Shown here one piece after another: positions 27,485 through 36,328 of a stretch of DNA of 64,000 nucleotides. The stretch is from Sinorhizobium shofinae (GTDB lineage: Bacteria > Pseudomonadota > Alphaproteobacteria > Rhizobiales > Rhizobiaceae). The stretch is taken from positions 1 through 64,000 of the forward strand of contig MBFK01000004.1 in the NCBI GenBank assembly GCA_001704765.1, in the 5' to 3' direction. The notes under the pieces are model-generated. The model was not told the origin of the DNA. It ran no database searches and saw only the letters and a list, made by a program, of their open reading frames with translations. The number at the start of each line of letters is the position of its first letter. Position 1 is the stretch's first letter. A program made the position numbers and the translations under genes.

Positions 27485-28420
27485 TTATCCCGCAATTGCA
27501 GATCGGTCTGGATCTGACTCGTCCAAATGAATGCGGTCCCGGCCGCCGAGCTTGGCCATGTAAAGAGCCCGGTCCGCGCGGGCATAAAGGCTGATCGCCG
27601 TATCGCCTGGCTGAGTGCCCGCAATACCAGCTGAAAACGTGTATCCGAAGTCGGGTCGCTCCTGGAGCGGCCGGGACTTGCGCACGGAGGCGAGCATCCT
27701 TTCAAGAATTAATTTGGCCTGTTCAACGGGAGTAGCTGGCAGGGTGAGCACGAATTCCTCCCCACCGACCCTTCCGAAGCAGTCGGTGCGCCGCACCAAG
27801 CGGTGAATACGCATAGCGAAATCTCTCAGGATCGAATCGCCGGTCTGATGGCCGAACTGGTCGTTGATGCTCTTGAAGCGGTCGATATCGAGCACGCAGA
27901 GGCAGCCTTGAGAGGTTTGGTCGCCCCCGTGTCGCTGCAACATATCCTCAATTCTCGCCGTCACGAAGCGGCGGTTGGCGACCCCGGTCAGTTCATCGGT
28001 GTAGGAGGCCTTTATCGCCAGGTCCCGGTCCTGTCGTACCGCTCGAGTCTTCGCTTTGAGGCCCGTAACATCGGTGGCGACGCAAAGCATCCACCCATCT
28101 TTCTCGACGGTTTCGGTCATCCAAAGCCAACGCCCGTCGAATAAATCGGTTTCAAATGCCCTGAAACCGACTTTCCCGCGGCGCGACTGGGTCGATCGCA
28201 GCCACTCTTCGAAGTCTCCGACGCGGATCACGGTTCCTCGTTGGGCGTGAAAATTCCGCCGCATCAGATCCGGCCAGAGGGGCGTCTCATCCTGTTCTAT
28301 GAAATAGGCTGATCGGAAGGCCTCGTTGGCGTAGCGGAGCCGGTCGAACTCATCGTAGGCTGCGACGAGAACAGGAGAAGTCTCGAAGAGTTCAAAGAGT
28401 CGCCTGATATCCTTCGCCAT
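27485..28420 (-). CDS. PAS-GGDEF diguanylate cyclase
   Basis: The 311-residue protein has a PAS-like sensor (about 1-125, with VLVAAYDEFDRLRYANEAF), a linking helix and a GGDEF domain (about 138-300). The active site is GGEEF (219-223), and the inhibitory RxxD motif is present as RRTD (210-213), exactly five residues upstream, so product feedback inhibition is expected. It should make c-di-GMP from GTP in the cytoplasm. No haem or flavin ligand was identified in the PAS domain. It is a single gene. Confidence 0.93.
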   Translation of the reverse strand: MAKDIRRLFELFETSPVLVAAYDEFDRLRYANEAFRSAYFIEQDETPLWPDLMRRNFHAQRGTVIRVGDFEEWLRSTQSRRGKVGFRAFETDLFDGRWLWMTETVEKDGWMLCVATDVTGLKAKTRAVRQDRDLAIKASYTDELTGVANRRFVTARIEDMLQRHGGDQTSQGCLCVLDIDRFKSINDQFGHQTGDSILRDFAMRIHRLVRRTDCFGRVGGEEFVLTLPATPVEQAKLILERMLASVRKSRPLQERPDFGYTFSAGIAGTQPGDTAISLYARADRALYMAKLGGRDRIHLDESDPDRSAIAG

Positions 28421-28574
28421 ATCCTTGACTTTAGCCGATTTTCGTTAATGCAAGCATTAAGCTGGCGGTGAGAGTTCAAACGGCTTCCGGTATCACTGCA
28501 CCTCATCATGTCGAGAAAACGGCCGCAGCGGCACACCCCTTAGCAGGGAAGACGAGCCGCGACGAGTCTTCAAG

Positions 28575-28685
28575 CTATTTCATGGCCCACTCGGCGGCCG
28601 CGATAGCGGCTGCGAGCAGAATGGCCGGCGCGGCGAGCGCGGCCAGAAATTTCAGGATCTGTATTTGTCGCATATTCAGGCGCAT
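28575..28685 (-). CDS. 36-residue single-TM peptide (family copy B)
   Basis: The ORF starts MRLNMRQIQILKFLAALAAP and continues with a hydrophobic helix ending AIAAAEWAMK. The segment ILKFLAALAAPAILLAAAIA matches MLRFFGALAIPALLFGSAIA in the plus-strand protein at 9590-9748, including the following Glu-Trp. This copy lacks the YDWDGRRTRR head. GAGGG lies just before the ATG. Conservation between two distant sites supports that it is real. Function unknown. Confidence 0.5.
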   Translation of the reverse strand: MRLNMRQIQILKFLAALAAPAILLAAAIAAAEWAMK

Positions 28686-29189
28686 CTCGCCCTCGGCTTC
28701 CAAGACACAAACAACGCCCGCCCGTTGATAGGGCCGGCGCCGAACGAATAACGTCGGTCACTTACGGGAGTTCCGAGGAAGGAGTAGCTTTGTCGCGCGG
28801 TAGCAGGCTAATGGAGCAAAATGCTTCTCCCCACTGATCGAAGCATCGGAAACTTGCAGGCCGAGGGGGCTCCCGTTCCTCCGGCTATATCGATAGCGAG
28901 CGCCGGGCGGACTGGCGATGACGCGGAACGAATCAGAACGGCACGCATTAAGAGGCGTCGCTTCTCATGGAGGCGGCAATCAGGTTCCCCCCTCAAACCT
29001 GTGTCGTGCAGTGTCCCCTCCCCCAAGCGGCACTGCTCGATAGGGGGAAACCAGCACTTGCGCACTGTTGCAACGCCTCTACCTGCAGGGACTCGTCATC
29101 GTCTCAATCGGGCATACACTGGTCGTTCCCGGCACTCGTTCGGGGCGCTTGTCGACGGGCGAAATCTCACCCGTCAGAGGAGATCAACC
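28686..29189. other. Gap with no gene recognised
   Basis: About 500 bases. It must contain the promoter of the small gene at 29190. Longer frames through this stretch lack ribosome sites and family similarity. Confidence 0.4.
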
Positions 29190-29423
29190 ATGTTACCGTC
29201 TCGCGACCGGTGCTGCACTTTCGGCCCCACGGAAATGGATCTGCTGCACAACATATTCGAACAGATCTTGGAGGAAAGGGGCGTAGCGAGCAGCGGCGAG
29301 AAAGCCAATGAAATCGCCGCAAGATTGATTTCCGTTTATCAATCCGGCGTGCGCGACGTCGAAATGCTGAAGAAGCTCTCCATGCGTTCATCTCCACGTG
29401 ATCCACAGCGGGCGCCTGATTGA
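29190..29423 (+). CDS. Small conserved rhizobial-type protein (family copy 3)
   Basis: The 77-residue protein starts at ATG 29190 with AGAGGAG upstream. Its core EMDLLHNIFEQILEERGVAS and ANEIAARLISVYQSGVRDVE aligns with the 60-residue protein at 9279-9461 and the fragment at 80-169. It has an extra N-terminal segment with a Cys-Cys pair and an extra polar C-terminus. It is predicted soluble and helical. Function unknown. Confidence 0.65.
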   Translation: MLPSRDRCCTFGPTEMDLLHNIFEQILEERGVASSGEKANEIAARLISVYQSGVRDVEMLKKLSMRSSPRDPQRAPD

Positions 29424-29581
29424 GAACGCGGCCGCTCGATCAGGCATCACAGGCTCCGCGCACTCGCAGGAGGGAAAGTGCGCGGCGTATGCTCGTATCG
29501 AGGGGAACTATTTTAGTCTTTGTGAATTAACCGATGTCGTTCCCCACTCCGGGGGCGGCAACCAATGTCCCCAACGTTGGC

Positions 29582-29614
29582 AAGCAGTGTCCGCAAACCT
29601 TGCGGACACTGCTT
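29582..29614 (+). terminator. Perfect 15-bp hairpin, putative terminator
   Basis: AAGCAGTGTCCGCAA (29582-29596) and its exact complement (29600-29614) flank a 3-base loop, ACC, followed by the T-rich TGTTCTTTG. It lies between the small gene ending at 29423 and the convergent small gene ending at 29714, so it may terminate one or both. The long perfect stem could also be a small RNA or an element end. Confidence 0.6.
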
Positions 29615-29713
29615 TGTTCTTTGAGTGGTCCGCTTGAACCCACTCCCGTCTCAAGCCATTTCTCGCGGTTAGGAGGGCGAGCCTGCGCGAGCCGCCAAGA
29701 TCCCAGGCGGGCG

Positions 29714-29959
29714 TCAGTGCAGGGTCTTGTTTCCTGGCAACGGGACGGAGTTGTTCTCGGCAATCTTCGTGCTCATGCGCATGGCCATGACATAGTCTTC
29801 CGTGAGCTCCATGAGCGCGAGGGCGATCTCCTGCCACGACCAGCCTGCGCCCTCCGCCAGGCTCGTGAAGACCTGAAAATCCTCTTCCAGCGCACGCTCG
29901 CACTCTAACCGGCGGTCCGTTGGCTGGGGGTAGGTGATCGTGTCCGTGACCTTAGGCAT
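29714..29959 (-). CDS. 81-residue conserved small protein
   Basis: The protein begins MPKVTDTITYPQPTDRRLEC and contains LEEDFQVFTSLAEGAGWSWQ and EIALALMELTEDYVMAMR, a helical composition typical of small rhizobial proteins of unknown function. A near-ideal ribosome site (AGGAGGAACG) precedes ATG 29959. The much longer open frame upstream on this strand is the shadow of the plus-strand HARP gene. Confidence 0.65.
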   Translation of the reverse strand: MPKVTDTITYPQPTDRRLECERALEEDFQVFTSLAEGAGWSWQEIALALMELTEDYVMAMRMSTKIAENNSVPLPGNKTLH

Positions 29960-30103
29960 CGTTCCTCCTAGTGCAGAAAGAAACTCACAGACGACGAGAC
30001 GGGTTCCATTACATCGCTCCGAAATGCATATGCCTGCAGGAGCTGCATCGAAACGAACAAAGCGATCGCGTGCCGCGTTTCTGTTGAGAGCGTGGAGACG
30101 GAC

Positions 30104-31015
30104 ATGGTTCCGCACAATCAGTGGAGACGCCGAAAGGAAGATCAACAGGGCGAATTCGCAGCTTTCCCCTATGATCGGAGGGCCGTCGAGCGGTTTCGCC
30201 AGGCGTTTCCCCGCGCCCGGTGGAACGAGGAACGCAAAAGCTGGTTCGTGCCGGGCAAGACGGCTACCCGTCGCATTGAGCGATGGCTGGCACGGGAGGC
30301 GGAACGCAGTGATGTCTACGGAGATGTCAAAGGGCGCGACGCGTATGATTTCGAGCCCATCGTCAGCCGATATCTCGAAGTCGGCAACGACCTGCGCATT
30401 CGCACGCCCTATTCGAAATCGGTGATAGAAGCGCTGCGCGAAATTCCCTGGGCGCACTGGGACGAAGATTTGCGGGTCTGGCGTGTGCCCTTCCGGTCTT
30501 ACGACGAACTGCGGCGCCGCTGGTCCGGGATCGAGGAGGCCGCTCGGCGAAGCGAGCCTGAGGAAAGGAAACGTCGCCAAGAGGCGGCAAAAGGATCCGA
30601 AGCGCAAAGAGCGGCGAGAGCGCGCGCCGCGGAACGGCGCCGCCGCCGATATCCGCTGCCCCGTGGCGACCCGCCGCCGGCAGGCCGCCCCGTTGCAACG
30701 GTGCAGTATGGAATTGTCGTCTTTGTGGAACTCTCCGGCGAACTCGCCGAGGCGACGGCCCTGGCGGAGTACTACCCCCATGCCGACCGACCCGTTGATT
30801 ATGTCTGGGGAAGATGGCGAGCGCCGACCCTTGCCGAACTCATTGCGACATGGCCTGCCCGCCAGGAGCCCGGGCCTGCGGCGCTTTTCAGGGGGTGGTG
30901 GCAGCCGACACTGGCCGAGTTGAGGATTGCCCGTCGATACGCCCGATCCAGGGCGCGACGCCAGCAAGCGAGGAAGCCAGCGGGTTCTGACGCGCACCAT
31001 ACGCGCGCCCAGTAG
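30104..31015 (+). CDS. Double HARP-domain protein
   Basis: The 303-residue protein has two HARP-like modules: about 16-62 (FPYDRRAVERFRQAFPRARW then ERKSWFVPG) and about 92-140 (TPYSKSVIEALREIPWAHWD then LRVWRVPF). These match the pattern by which the HARP module of SMARCAL1/HepA-type proteins is recognised (P-Y ... I/F-x3-I-P-x-A-x-W-x-x-x-x-W-x-V-P). A very Arg/Lys-rich coiled segment (about 145-190) follows, then a C-terminal region with two WRAPTLAEL / WWQPTLAEL repeats. No ATPase domain is present. The DNA-binding look and the UvrD-type helicase gene 173 bases downstream suggest a DNA transaction. ATG 30104 is preferred over GTG 30092 because GGAG is correctly spaced. Confidence 0.7.
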   Translation: MVPHNQWRRRKEDQQGEFAAFPYDRRAVERFRQAFPRARWNEERKSWFVPGKTATRRIERWLAREAERSDVYGDVKGRDAYDFEPIVSRYLEVGNDLRIRTPYSKSVIEALREIPWAHWDEDLRVWRVPFRSYDELRRRWSGIEEAARRSEPEERKRRQEAAKGSEAQRAARARAAERRRRRYPLPRGDPPPAGRPVATVQYGIVVFVELSGELAEATALAEYYPHADRPVDYVWGRWRAPTLAELIATWPARQEPGPAALFRGWWQPTLAELRIARRYARSRARRQQARKPAGSDAHHTRAQ

Positions 31016-31188
31016 CGAAACGAAAAAGGTGTTCGAACCGAAATGATTGGGAGGAAGACTGCTGCGGGGGCTTTGCAGTGCTCCAAACTGCGGCTATGTT
31101 CCTTATCCGTTCTCGCTCGATTCGCGGCAATCCCGCAGCCTTCCCTAGGAGCGCCTATTCACGTCGCGCGAGCGCAACTGGAGGCTGG

Positions 31189-33255
31189 ATGGGCGCGGCG
31201 TATCTTGAGAAATTGAACGAACGTCAGCGCGGTGCAGTCGAACACGGCATCAGACCGGACGAAAATATTGGCGGGCCGCTTCTCATTATTGCTGGCGCGG
31301 GCTCGGGCAAGACGAACACACTCGCCCATCGCGTCACACATCTGATCGTCAATGGAGCTGACCCCCGACGTATCCTCTTGATGACCTTCTCGCGTCGGGC
31401 CGCCGCCGAGATGGGGCGAAGGGTCGAACGCATCTGCAGCCAGGTGCTCGGCGCAAAGGCCGGCACCGTATCCGATGCGCTCGCCTGGGCGGGAACGTTT
31501 CACGGCATTGGTGCGCGGCTTCTGCGCGAACATGCCTCGGAAATCGGTGTCGATCCGGATTTCACCATTCATGATCGGGAAGACAGCGCCGATCTCATGA
31601 ACATCGTCCGGCACGAGCTTGGCTTCTCGAAGTCCGAAAGCCGTTTCCCGACCAAGGCAACCTGCCTTGCCATCTATTCGCGTGCGGTCAATGCGGAACG
31701 GCCGCTCGATGAAGTCTTGCGCGACAATTTTCCCTGGTGTTCCGCCTGGGAAAAGCAGCTGCGCGAACTCTTCGTCGCTTACGTCGAAGCCAAGCAGGCG
31801 CAGAACGTTCTCGATTACGACGACCTCTTGCTCTATTGGGCGCAGATGATGGGCGATGCCGTTCTCGCCGAGAATGTCGGCGGCCGGTTCGATCACGTGC
31901 TCGTCGACGAATATCAGGATACCAATCGGCTGCAGGCTTCGATCCTGATGGCATTGAAGCCGAATGGACGGGGGCTCACGGTTGTTGGCGACGACGCCCA
32001 GTCCATCTACTCGTTTCGCGCCGCCACAGTGCGCAACATTCTCGATTTTCCGGCAACGTTCACGCCTGCTGCGGAGATCATCACACTCGATCGGAACTAC
32101 CGCTCGACACAGCCGATTCTCGCTGCCGCCAATGGCGTGATCGAACTCGCCCGCGAACGCTTCACCAAAAACCTCTGGACCGAACGGGAATCGGCCGAAC
32201 GCCCGCAGCTCGTAACCGTGCGCGATGAGGCCGATCAGGCCAATTATGTCGCCGAACAAGTTCTGCAGAACCGCGAAGGCGGAATGCTTTTGAAGCAACA
32301 GGCCGTACTCTTCCGCACCTCGCACCACAGCGGCTCCCTCGAAGTGGAACTGACCCGCCGAAATATCCCCTTCGTGAAGTTCGGCGGCCTCAAATTCCTG
32401 GACAGCGCACATGTGAAAGACATGTTGGCGGCCTTGCGTTTCGCTCAAAATCCGCGCGACCGGGTGGCCGGATTCCGCCTGATGCAATTGTTGCCGGGCG
32501 TCGGTCCGCAGACGGCCGGGCGAGTGCTCGATGCGATCGCCGCCGACCCGGAACCGTTGAGCGCGCTTTGCGAGATCCCCGCCCCGGCTCGCTCCGGCGA
32601 TGGTTGGACATCCTTCGTTGACATGCTGCAGACCTTGCGGTCCGACCGGGCCGGCTGGCCGTCCGAAATTAGCATGGCCCGCGCCTGGTACGAACCGCAT
32701 CTCGAGCGGATCCATGAAGATGCCGAGGTGCGCAAGGCCGACCTCTTGCAGCTCGAGCAGATCGCCACCGGCTATCCGTCGCGCGAGCGCTTCCTGACCG
32801 AGCTCACGCTCGACCCGCCGGACGCCACCAGTGATCAGGCCGGCGTACCGCTGCTCGATGAGGATTATCTCATCCTCTCGACCATCCACTCGGCCAAGGG
32901 GCAGGAATGGAAATCCGTTTTCGTCCTCAATTGCGTCGACGGCTGCATTCCCTCCGATCTCGGGGTTGGCAGCACGGCGGAGGTCGAGGAGGAACGGCGC
33001 CTGCTATATGTCGCCATGACTCGCGCCAAGGACAGCCTGCATCTCATCACGCCGCAGCGCTTTTTCACGCACGGACAAAATGCCCAAGGCGACCGTCACG
33101 TCTATGCCTCGCGCAGCCGCTTCATTCCCGCAACGCTTCTGCAATTCTTCGAATGCTCGGCCTGGCCCGTTGCCACGCCGGCTGCGGCTGGCCAGCGTGA
33201 AGCGCAGCAATTGCGCGTCGATGTGCGGGCCCGCATGCGCGGCATGTGGCGCTAG
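31189..33255 (+). CDS. UvrD/Rep-type superfamily 1 helicase
   Basis: The 688-residue protein has all SF1A motifs: Walker A AGAGSGKT (with LNERQRGAVEHG before it), Ia LLMTFSRRAAAEM, Walker B VLVDEYQDTN, motif III VVGDDAQSIYSFRAA, motif IV LDRNYRST, and motifs V and VI in LSTIHSAKGQEWKSVFVLNC and RLLYVAMTRAKDSL. It should be a 3'-5' DNA helicase. Compared with UvrD it is compact and lacks the long C-terminal region. ATG 31189 with GGAGG upstream fits the family; the frame is open earlier. It may act with the HARP protein upstream. Confidence 0.92.
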   Translation: MGAAYLEKLNERQRGAVEHGIRPDENIGGPLLIIAGAGSGKTNTLAHRVTHLIVNGADPRRILLMTFSRRAAAEMGRRVERICSQVLGAKAGTVSDALAWAGTFHGIGARLLREHASEIGVDPDFTIHDREDSADLMNIVRHELGFSKSESRFPTKATCLAIYSRAVNAERPLDEVLRDNFPWCSAWEKQLRELFVAYVEAKQAQNVLDYDDLLLYWAQMMGDAVLAENVGGRFDHVLVDEYQDTNRLQASILMALKPNGRGLTVVGDDAQSIYSFRAATVRNILDFPATFTPAAEIITLDRNYRSTQPILAAANGVIELARERFTKNLWTERESAERPQLVTVRDEADQANYVAEQVLQNREGGMLLKQQAVLFRTSHHSGSLEVELTRRNIPFVKFGGLKFLDSAHVKDMLAALRFAQNPRDRVAGFRLMQLLPGVGPQTAGRVLDAIAADPEPLSALCEIPAPARSGDGWTSFVDMLQTLRSDRAGWPSEISMARAWYEPHLERIHEDAEVRKADLLQLEQIATGYPSRERFLTELTLDPPDATSDQAGVPLLDEDYLILSTIHSAKGQEWKSVFVLNCVDGCIPSDLGVGSTAEVEEERRLLYVAMTRAKDSLHLITPQRFFTHGQNAQGDRHVYASRSRFIPATLLQFFECSAWPVATPAAAGQREAQQLRVDVRARMRGMWR

Positions 33256-33278
33256 GGGAAGTGTTTTCCGTTTCGCCT

Positions 33279-33338
33279 ACTGCATGTTTGTTAAGGATAA
33301 AGACATGCAGTGACCTTTGTGCGTCTGAAAAGACGCAC
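33279..33338. terminator. Two adjacent hairpins between convergent genes
   Basis: ACTGCATGT (33279-33287) pairs with ACATGCAGT (33303-33311). GTGCGTCT (33319-33326) pairs with AGACGCAC (33331-33338) around a GAAA tetraloop. They lie between the helicase stop and the convergent hydrolase stop, so bidirectional termination is likely. The first palindrome resembles ATGCAGT-type palindromes that I recall as common between rhizobial genes. Confidence 0.6.
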
Positions 33339-33354
33339 GGCGCTGTAGTGAGCT

Positions 33355-33942
33355 CTAGCTGACGTGGAGCGGCACGGTGTTTGTCGGCGCGGCGACAGGG
33401 CGGTCGTGGTTGGCCATGCCGTGCAGCACCTTGAGTAGATTGTAGCCGCCCGGCCAGCGACCGAAGCCGCTCGCGATGTTGATGTGGCCGGCATGGCCGA
33501 GATCGACGAGACGGCTGCCCCATCTTTCACAAAGAATCCGTAAGCGGTCGAAGGGCATGTAATGATCGTTGAGACTGCCGACCACGAGACTTGGAAAGTT
33601 AAGGCGCTGTCGCGGCATGGCGCCAAAGTCGATCGCCCCAGGATGCAGCCGCTCCGTCTCGTCAAGATCGCATGGAGCGACGAGGAGTGCACTTCGGACG
33701 CGGTCGGCAATCGGGCCGGCTATGCCCGCAACCAACAGGCAGCCCAGGCTGTGGGCGACAACATCAACCGACTGATACCTGTCGATCTCAGCCTCGAGAG
33801 CACCGCGCCAGTCGGCAAGTGTCGGTCTGTTCCAGTCGCCTTGCTCGACGAGTGCCGCCTCGGGGTGATCGACGAGCCAATGACGTTGCCAGTGCCCCTC
33901 GCCCGATCCGCACAACCCCGGAACGATCAGCGTCTTCACCAT
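33355..33942 (-). CDS. RBBP9/YdeN-type alpha/beta hydrolase
   Basis: The 195-residue protein starts MVKTLIVPGLCGSGEGHWQR and has the nucleophile elbow AHSLGC (Ser), SLNDHYMP with the catalytic Asp and HAGHIN with the catalytic His. This is the usual triad of small RBBP9-like serine hydrolases. The substrate is unknown. A GAGGGG ribosome site precedes ATG 33942. It is followed by other small hydrolases in the same orientation but with gaps of about 100-180 bases. Confidence 0.85.
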   Translation of the reverse strand: MVKTLIVPGLCGSGEGHWQRHWLVDHPEAALVEQGDWNRPTLADWRGALEAEIDRYQSVDVVAHSLGCLLVAGIAGPIADRVRSALLVAPCDLDETERLHPGAIDFGAMPRQRLNFPSLVVGSLNDHYMPFDRLRILCERWGSRLVDLGHAGHINIASGFGRWPGGYNLLKVLHGMANHDRPVAAPTNTVPLHVS

Positions 33943-34124
33943 TGCATTCGCCCCTCGGTGGGCCGGTTGCTGCAAACGGACAGGTTCATGCCGAGATTGT
34001 GCCCGGCAGCAAGAGCGGGGGTAAGGAACGAAGATTTAATCTCTATAAAAATAGTAGAAAATTGTGTCGTGCGAAGCGCGTGCCGCTTGGCCGGCCATCG
34101 CCTCAACCACCGCAGGGACGAAAA

Positions 34125-34799
34125 TCAACGATAACGCCGATGGAGCGAAAGCCAGCCGTCGCTACCGATCCGGGCCTCGACGTCCGTATAGTAATCCAAA
34201 GTGAGGTGCGGCGTTCCGTTTGCCGCTGCATGAGCTCCCGTGATGACGGCCACCTCGGCGCCGGCAGAGCTGCCCGCCAGTATCCCAGCCGGAGCGTCTT
34301 CGAAAACGAGGCAGTCCTCGGCGCGGAAGCCGAGCCTCTCAGCGGCGAGAAGGTAACCCTGTGGATCAGGCTTGCCCGCCGTGACATCCTCGCCGGTCAC
34401 CACGAGGCGCGGAACGGGAATGCCGGCCGCAGCAAGACGGCGCATGGCCAATTCCAGCGGTGCCGAAGTGACGATCGCCCAGCGCTCCGGTGGCAGGGTG
34501 TTGAGGAAGGCGATCGCGCCGGGTATTTCGACGATGCCTTCCACGTCGGCGATTTCGGCCGCCGCAAGCTCGTGCGCCTCAAGGTCCGGGTCGACAGCGA
34601 GGCCGAGTTTGCGAATCGTGTCGGACGCGCGCACGCCGTGCACTGATTTCATCAACTCATGGGGATCGATTCCGTTGCGGACCGCCCAGGCACCCCAGAC
34701 CCGTTCGACGACGGCCATGGAGTTGAGCAGCGTGCCATCCATATCGAACAGCAGGGCAGCGAATTTCTTCGGGAATAACGCAGTCGTCAGGGTATCCAA
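34125..34799 (-). CDS. HAD-family sugar-phosphatase-like hydrolase
   Basis: The 224-residue protein has the HAD motifs: I ALLFDMDGTLLNS (nucleophile Asp), II VTSAPLELA, III GKPDPQGYL (Lys) and IV VFEDAPAGI, in the order of the beta-phosphoglucomutase/sugar phosphatase subfamily. It probably removes phosphate from a hexose phosphate. A substrate-specifying cap occupies about residues 30-95. Confidence 0.88.
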   Translation of the reverse strand: MDTLTTALFPKKFAALLFDMDGTLLNSMAVVERVWGAWAVRNGIDPHELMKSVHGVRASDTIRKLGLAVDPDLEAHELAAAEIADVEGIVEIPGAIAFLNTLPPERWAIVTSAPLELAMRRLAAAGIPVPRLVVTGEDVTAGKPDPQGYLLAAERLGFRAEDCLVFEDAPAGILAGSSAGAEVAVITGAHAAANGTPHLTLDYYTDVEARIGSDGWLSLHRRYR

Positions 34800-34890
34800 A
34801 CCGGCTCCTTAGAATGGGGGCTCGCGCGTCGCGCGGATTGCACAACTATCGCCGGACGGACCGGCGCACAACCTTCTTCGTCCGGGATGC

Positions 34891-35550
34891 TCAGCGACGT
34901 CCGCCGGCAACGAGAAAATTGATTGGCCCGCCCGGCACGTCGTCGTCAAAGACGGCGCAGGAAAGCACGCCGCCAAAGACCGCACCCGAATCGACATTGG
35001 TCCTGTTGCCGACTGTCCGGGGATTGCTGCGGCTCGGGGTATGCCCGTGGCAGACATGTTTGCCCCAGTAATAGCCGGAATAGTTCGGCTCGATACGCAT
35101 CCAGAGCAGGATGTCGTCGCCCTGCTCCTCGAGCGGGATACTATCCTCCACTCCGGCATGTACGAAGATGCGATAGGGCTCGACGATGATTGAGGGAAGC
35201 TCGGCCATCCAGACTAGGTGGCTCAGGGGTATAGCGCCACCATAGGATTCCAGGGTTTCGTCACCGCCGTTCAGAAGCCACGAGCTCATCTCGGCCAGGC
35301 CCTTGCGAGCAGAGAGCAGCATGTCCTCATGGTTGCCCTTGAGCGTGATCCATTGCCAGTCGGCCTTGGGCGGTCCTGCCATGATCCGTTCGACGACGCC
35401 TCGGCTATCCGGGCCGCGGTCGACGAGGTCGCCGAGGAAGATGACCCTGCCCCCCGGCGCGGAGGTCTCGATTGCGGCCAACAGGGCGTCGAGCTGTGCG
35501 AGACAGCCGTGAATGTCACCGACAGCGAATGTAAGACGTCGGCCATTCAT
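34891..35550 (-). CDS. PPP-family metallophosphoesterase (PrpA/ApaH-like)
   Basis: The 219-residue protein carries the PPP phosphatase signatures FAVGDIHGC, FLGDLVDRGPDS and LKGNHEDML, then FVHAGVE and HGHTPS, giving a complete dinuclear metal site. Such short bacterial members act on phosphoproteins or dinucleoside polyphosphates. It is upstream of and co-oriented with the HAD gene (91-base gap), so the two may be co-transcribed. Confidence 0.88.
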   Translation of the reverse strand: MNGRRLTFAVGDIHGCLAQLDALLAAIETSAPGGRVIFLGDLVDRGPDSRGVVERIMAGPPKADWQWITLKGNHEDMLLSARKGLAEMSSWLLNGGDETLESYGGAIPLSHLVWMAELPSIIVEPYRIFVHAGVEDSIPLEEQGDDILLWMRIEPNYSGYYWGKHVCHGHTPSRSNPRTVGNRTNVDSGAVFGGVLSCAVFDDDVPGGPINFLVAGGRR

Positions 35551-35791
35551 GAAGCGGTGCTCCCGTTGGCGTCCAAGACGGCTTTCTCCATGGATGCGGA
35601 CGAGAATCGATCGTCACTCGTCTCAAGCCGCGCGATGAATCGCTGCAGCGAACACGTGGTTCACCACACAGCACTATCGCATTCTAATTTCAATCGAAAT
35701 CGCTTTCGGCGCAAAAATGCGGAAACTCAACATGTTGGTTAATCTGATGGGCACTAAGGGCAGCACGCTAATATATACAGCGGCGCGCAGT

Positions 35792-36202
<411 letters not shown>

Positions 36203-36328
36203 TTACCGTGCCTGAAACCGGAACGGTTTCGAGCATGAAGTCTACCAGATTTACCGGACTGCCGACAGTTCGATCCTGGCCTCGGGGCTGCGCTTCTCTT
36301 TGTCCGCTGGCGACGCCTGCCCGCGCGT

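Noticed and set aside
29960-31000. Long minus-strand extension upstream of the 81-residue protein
   Set aside because: It is antisense to the HARP gene; the strong ribosome site at 29959 marks the real start.
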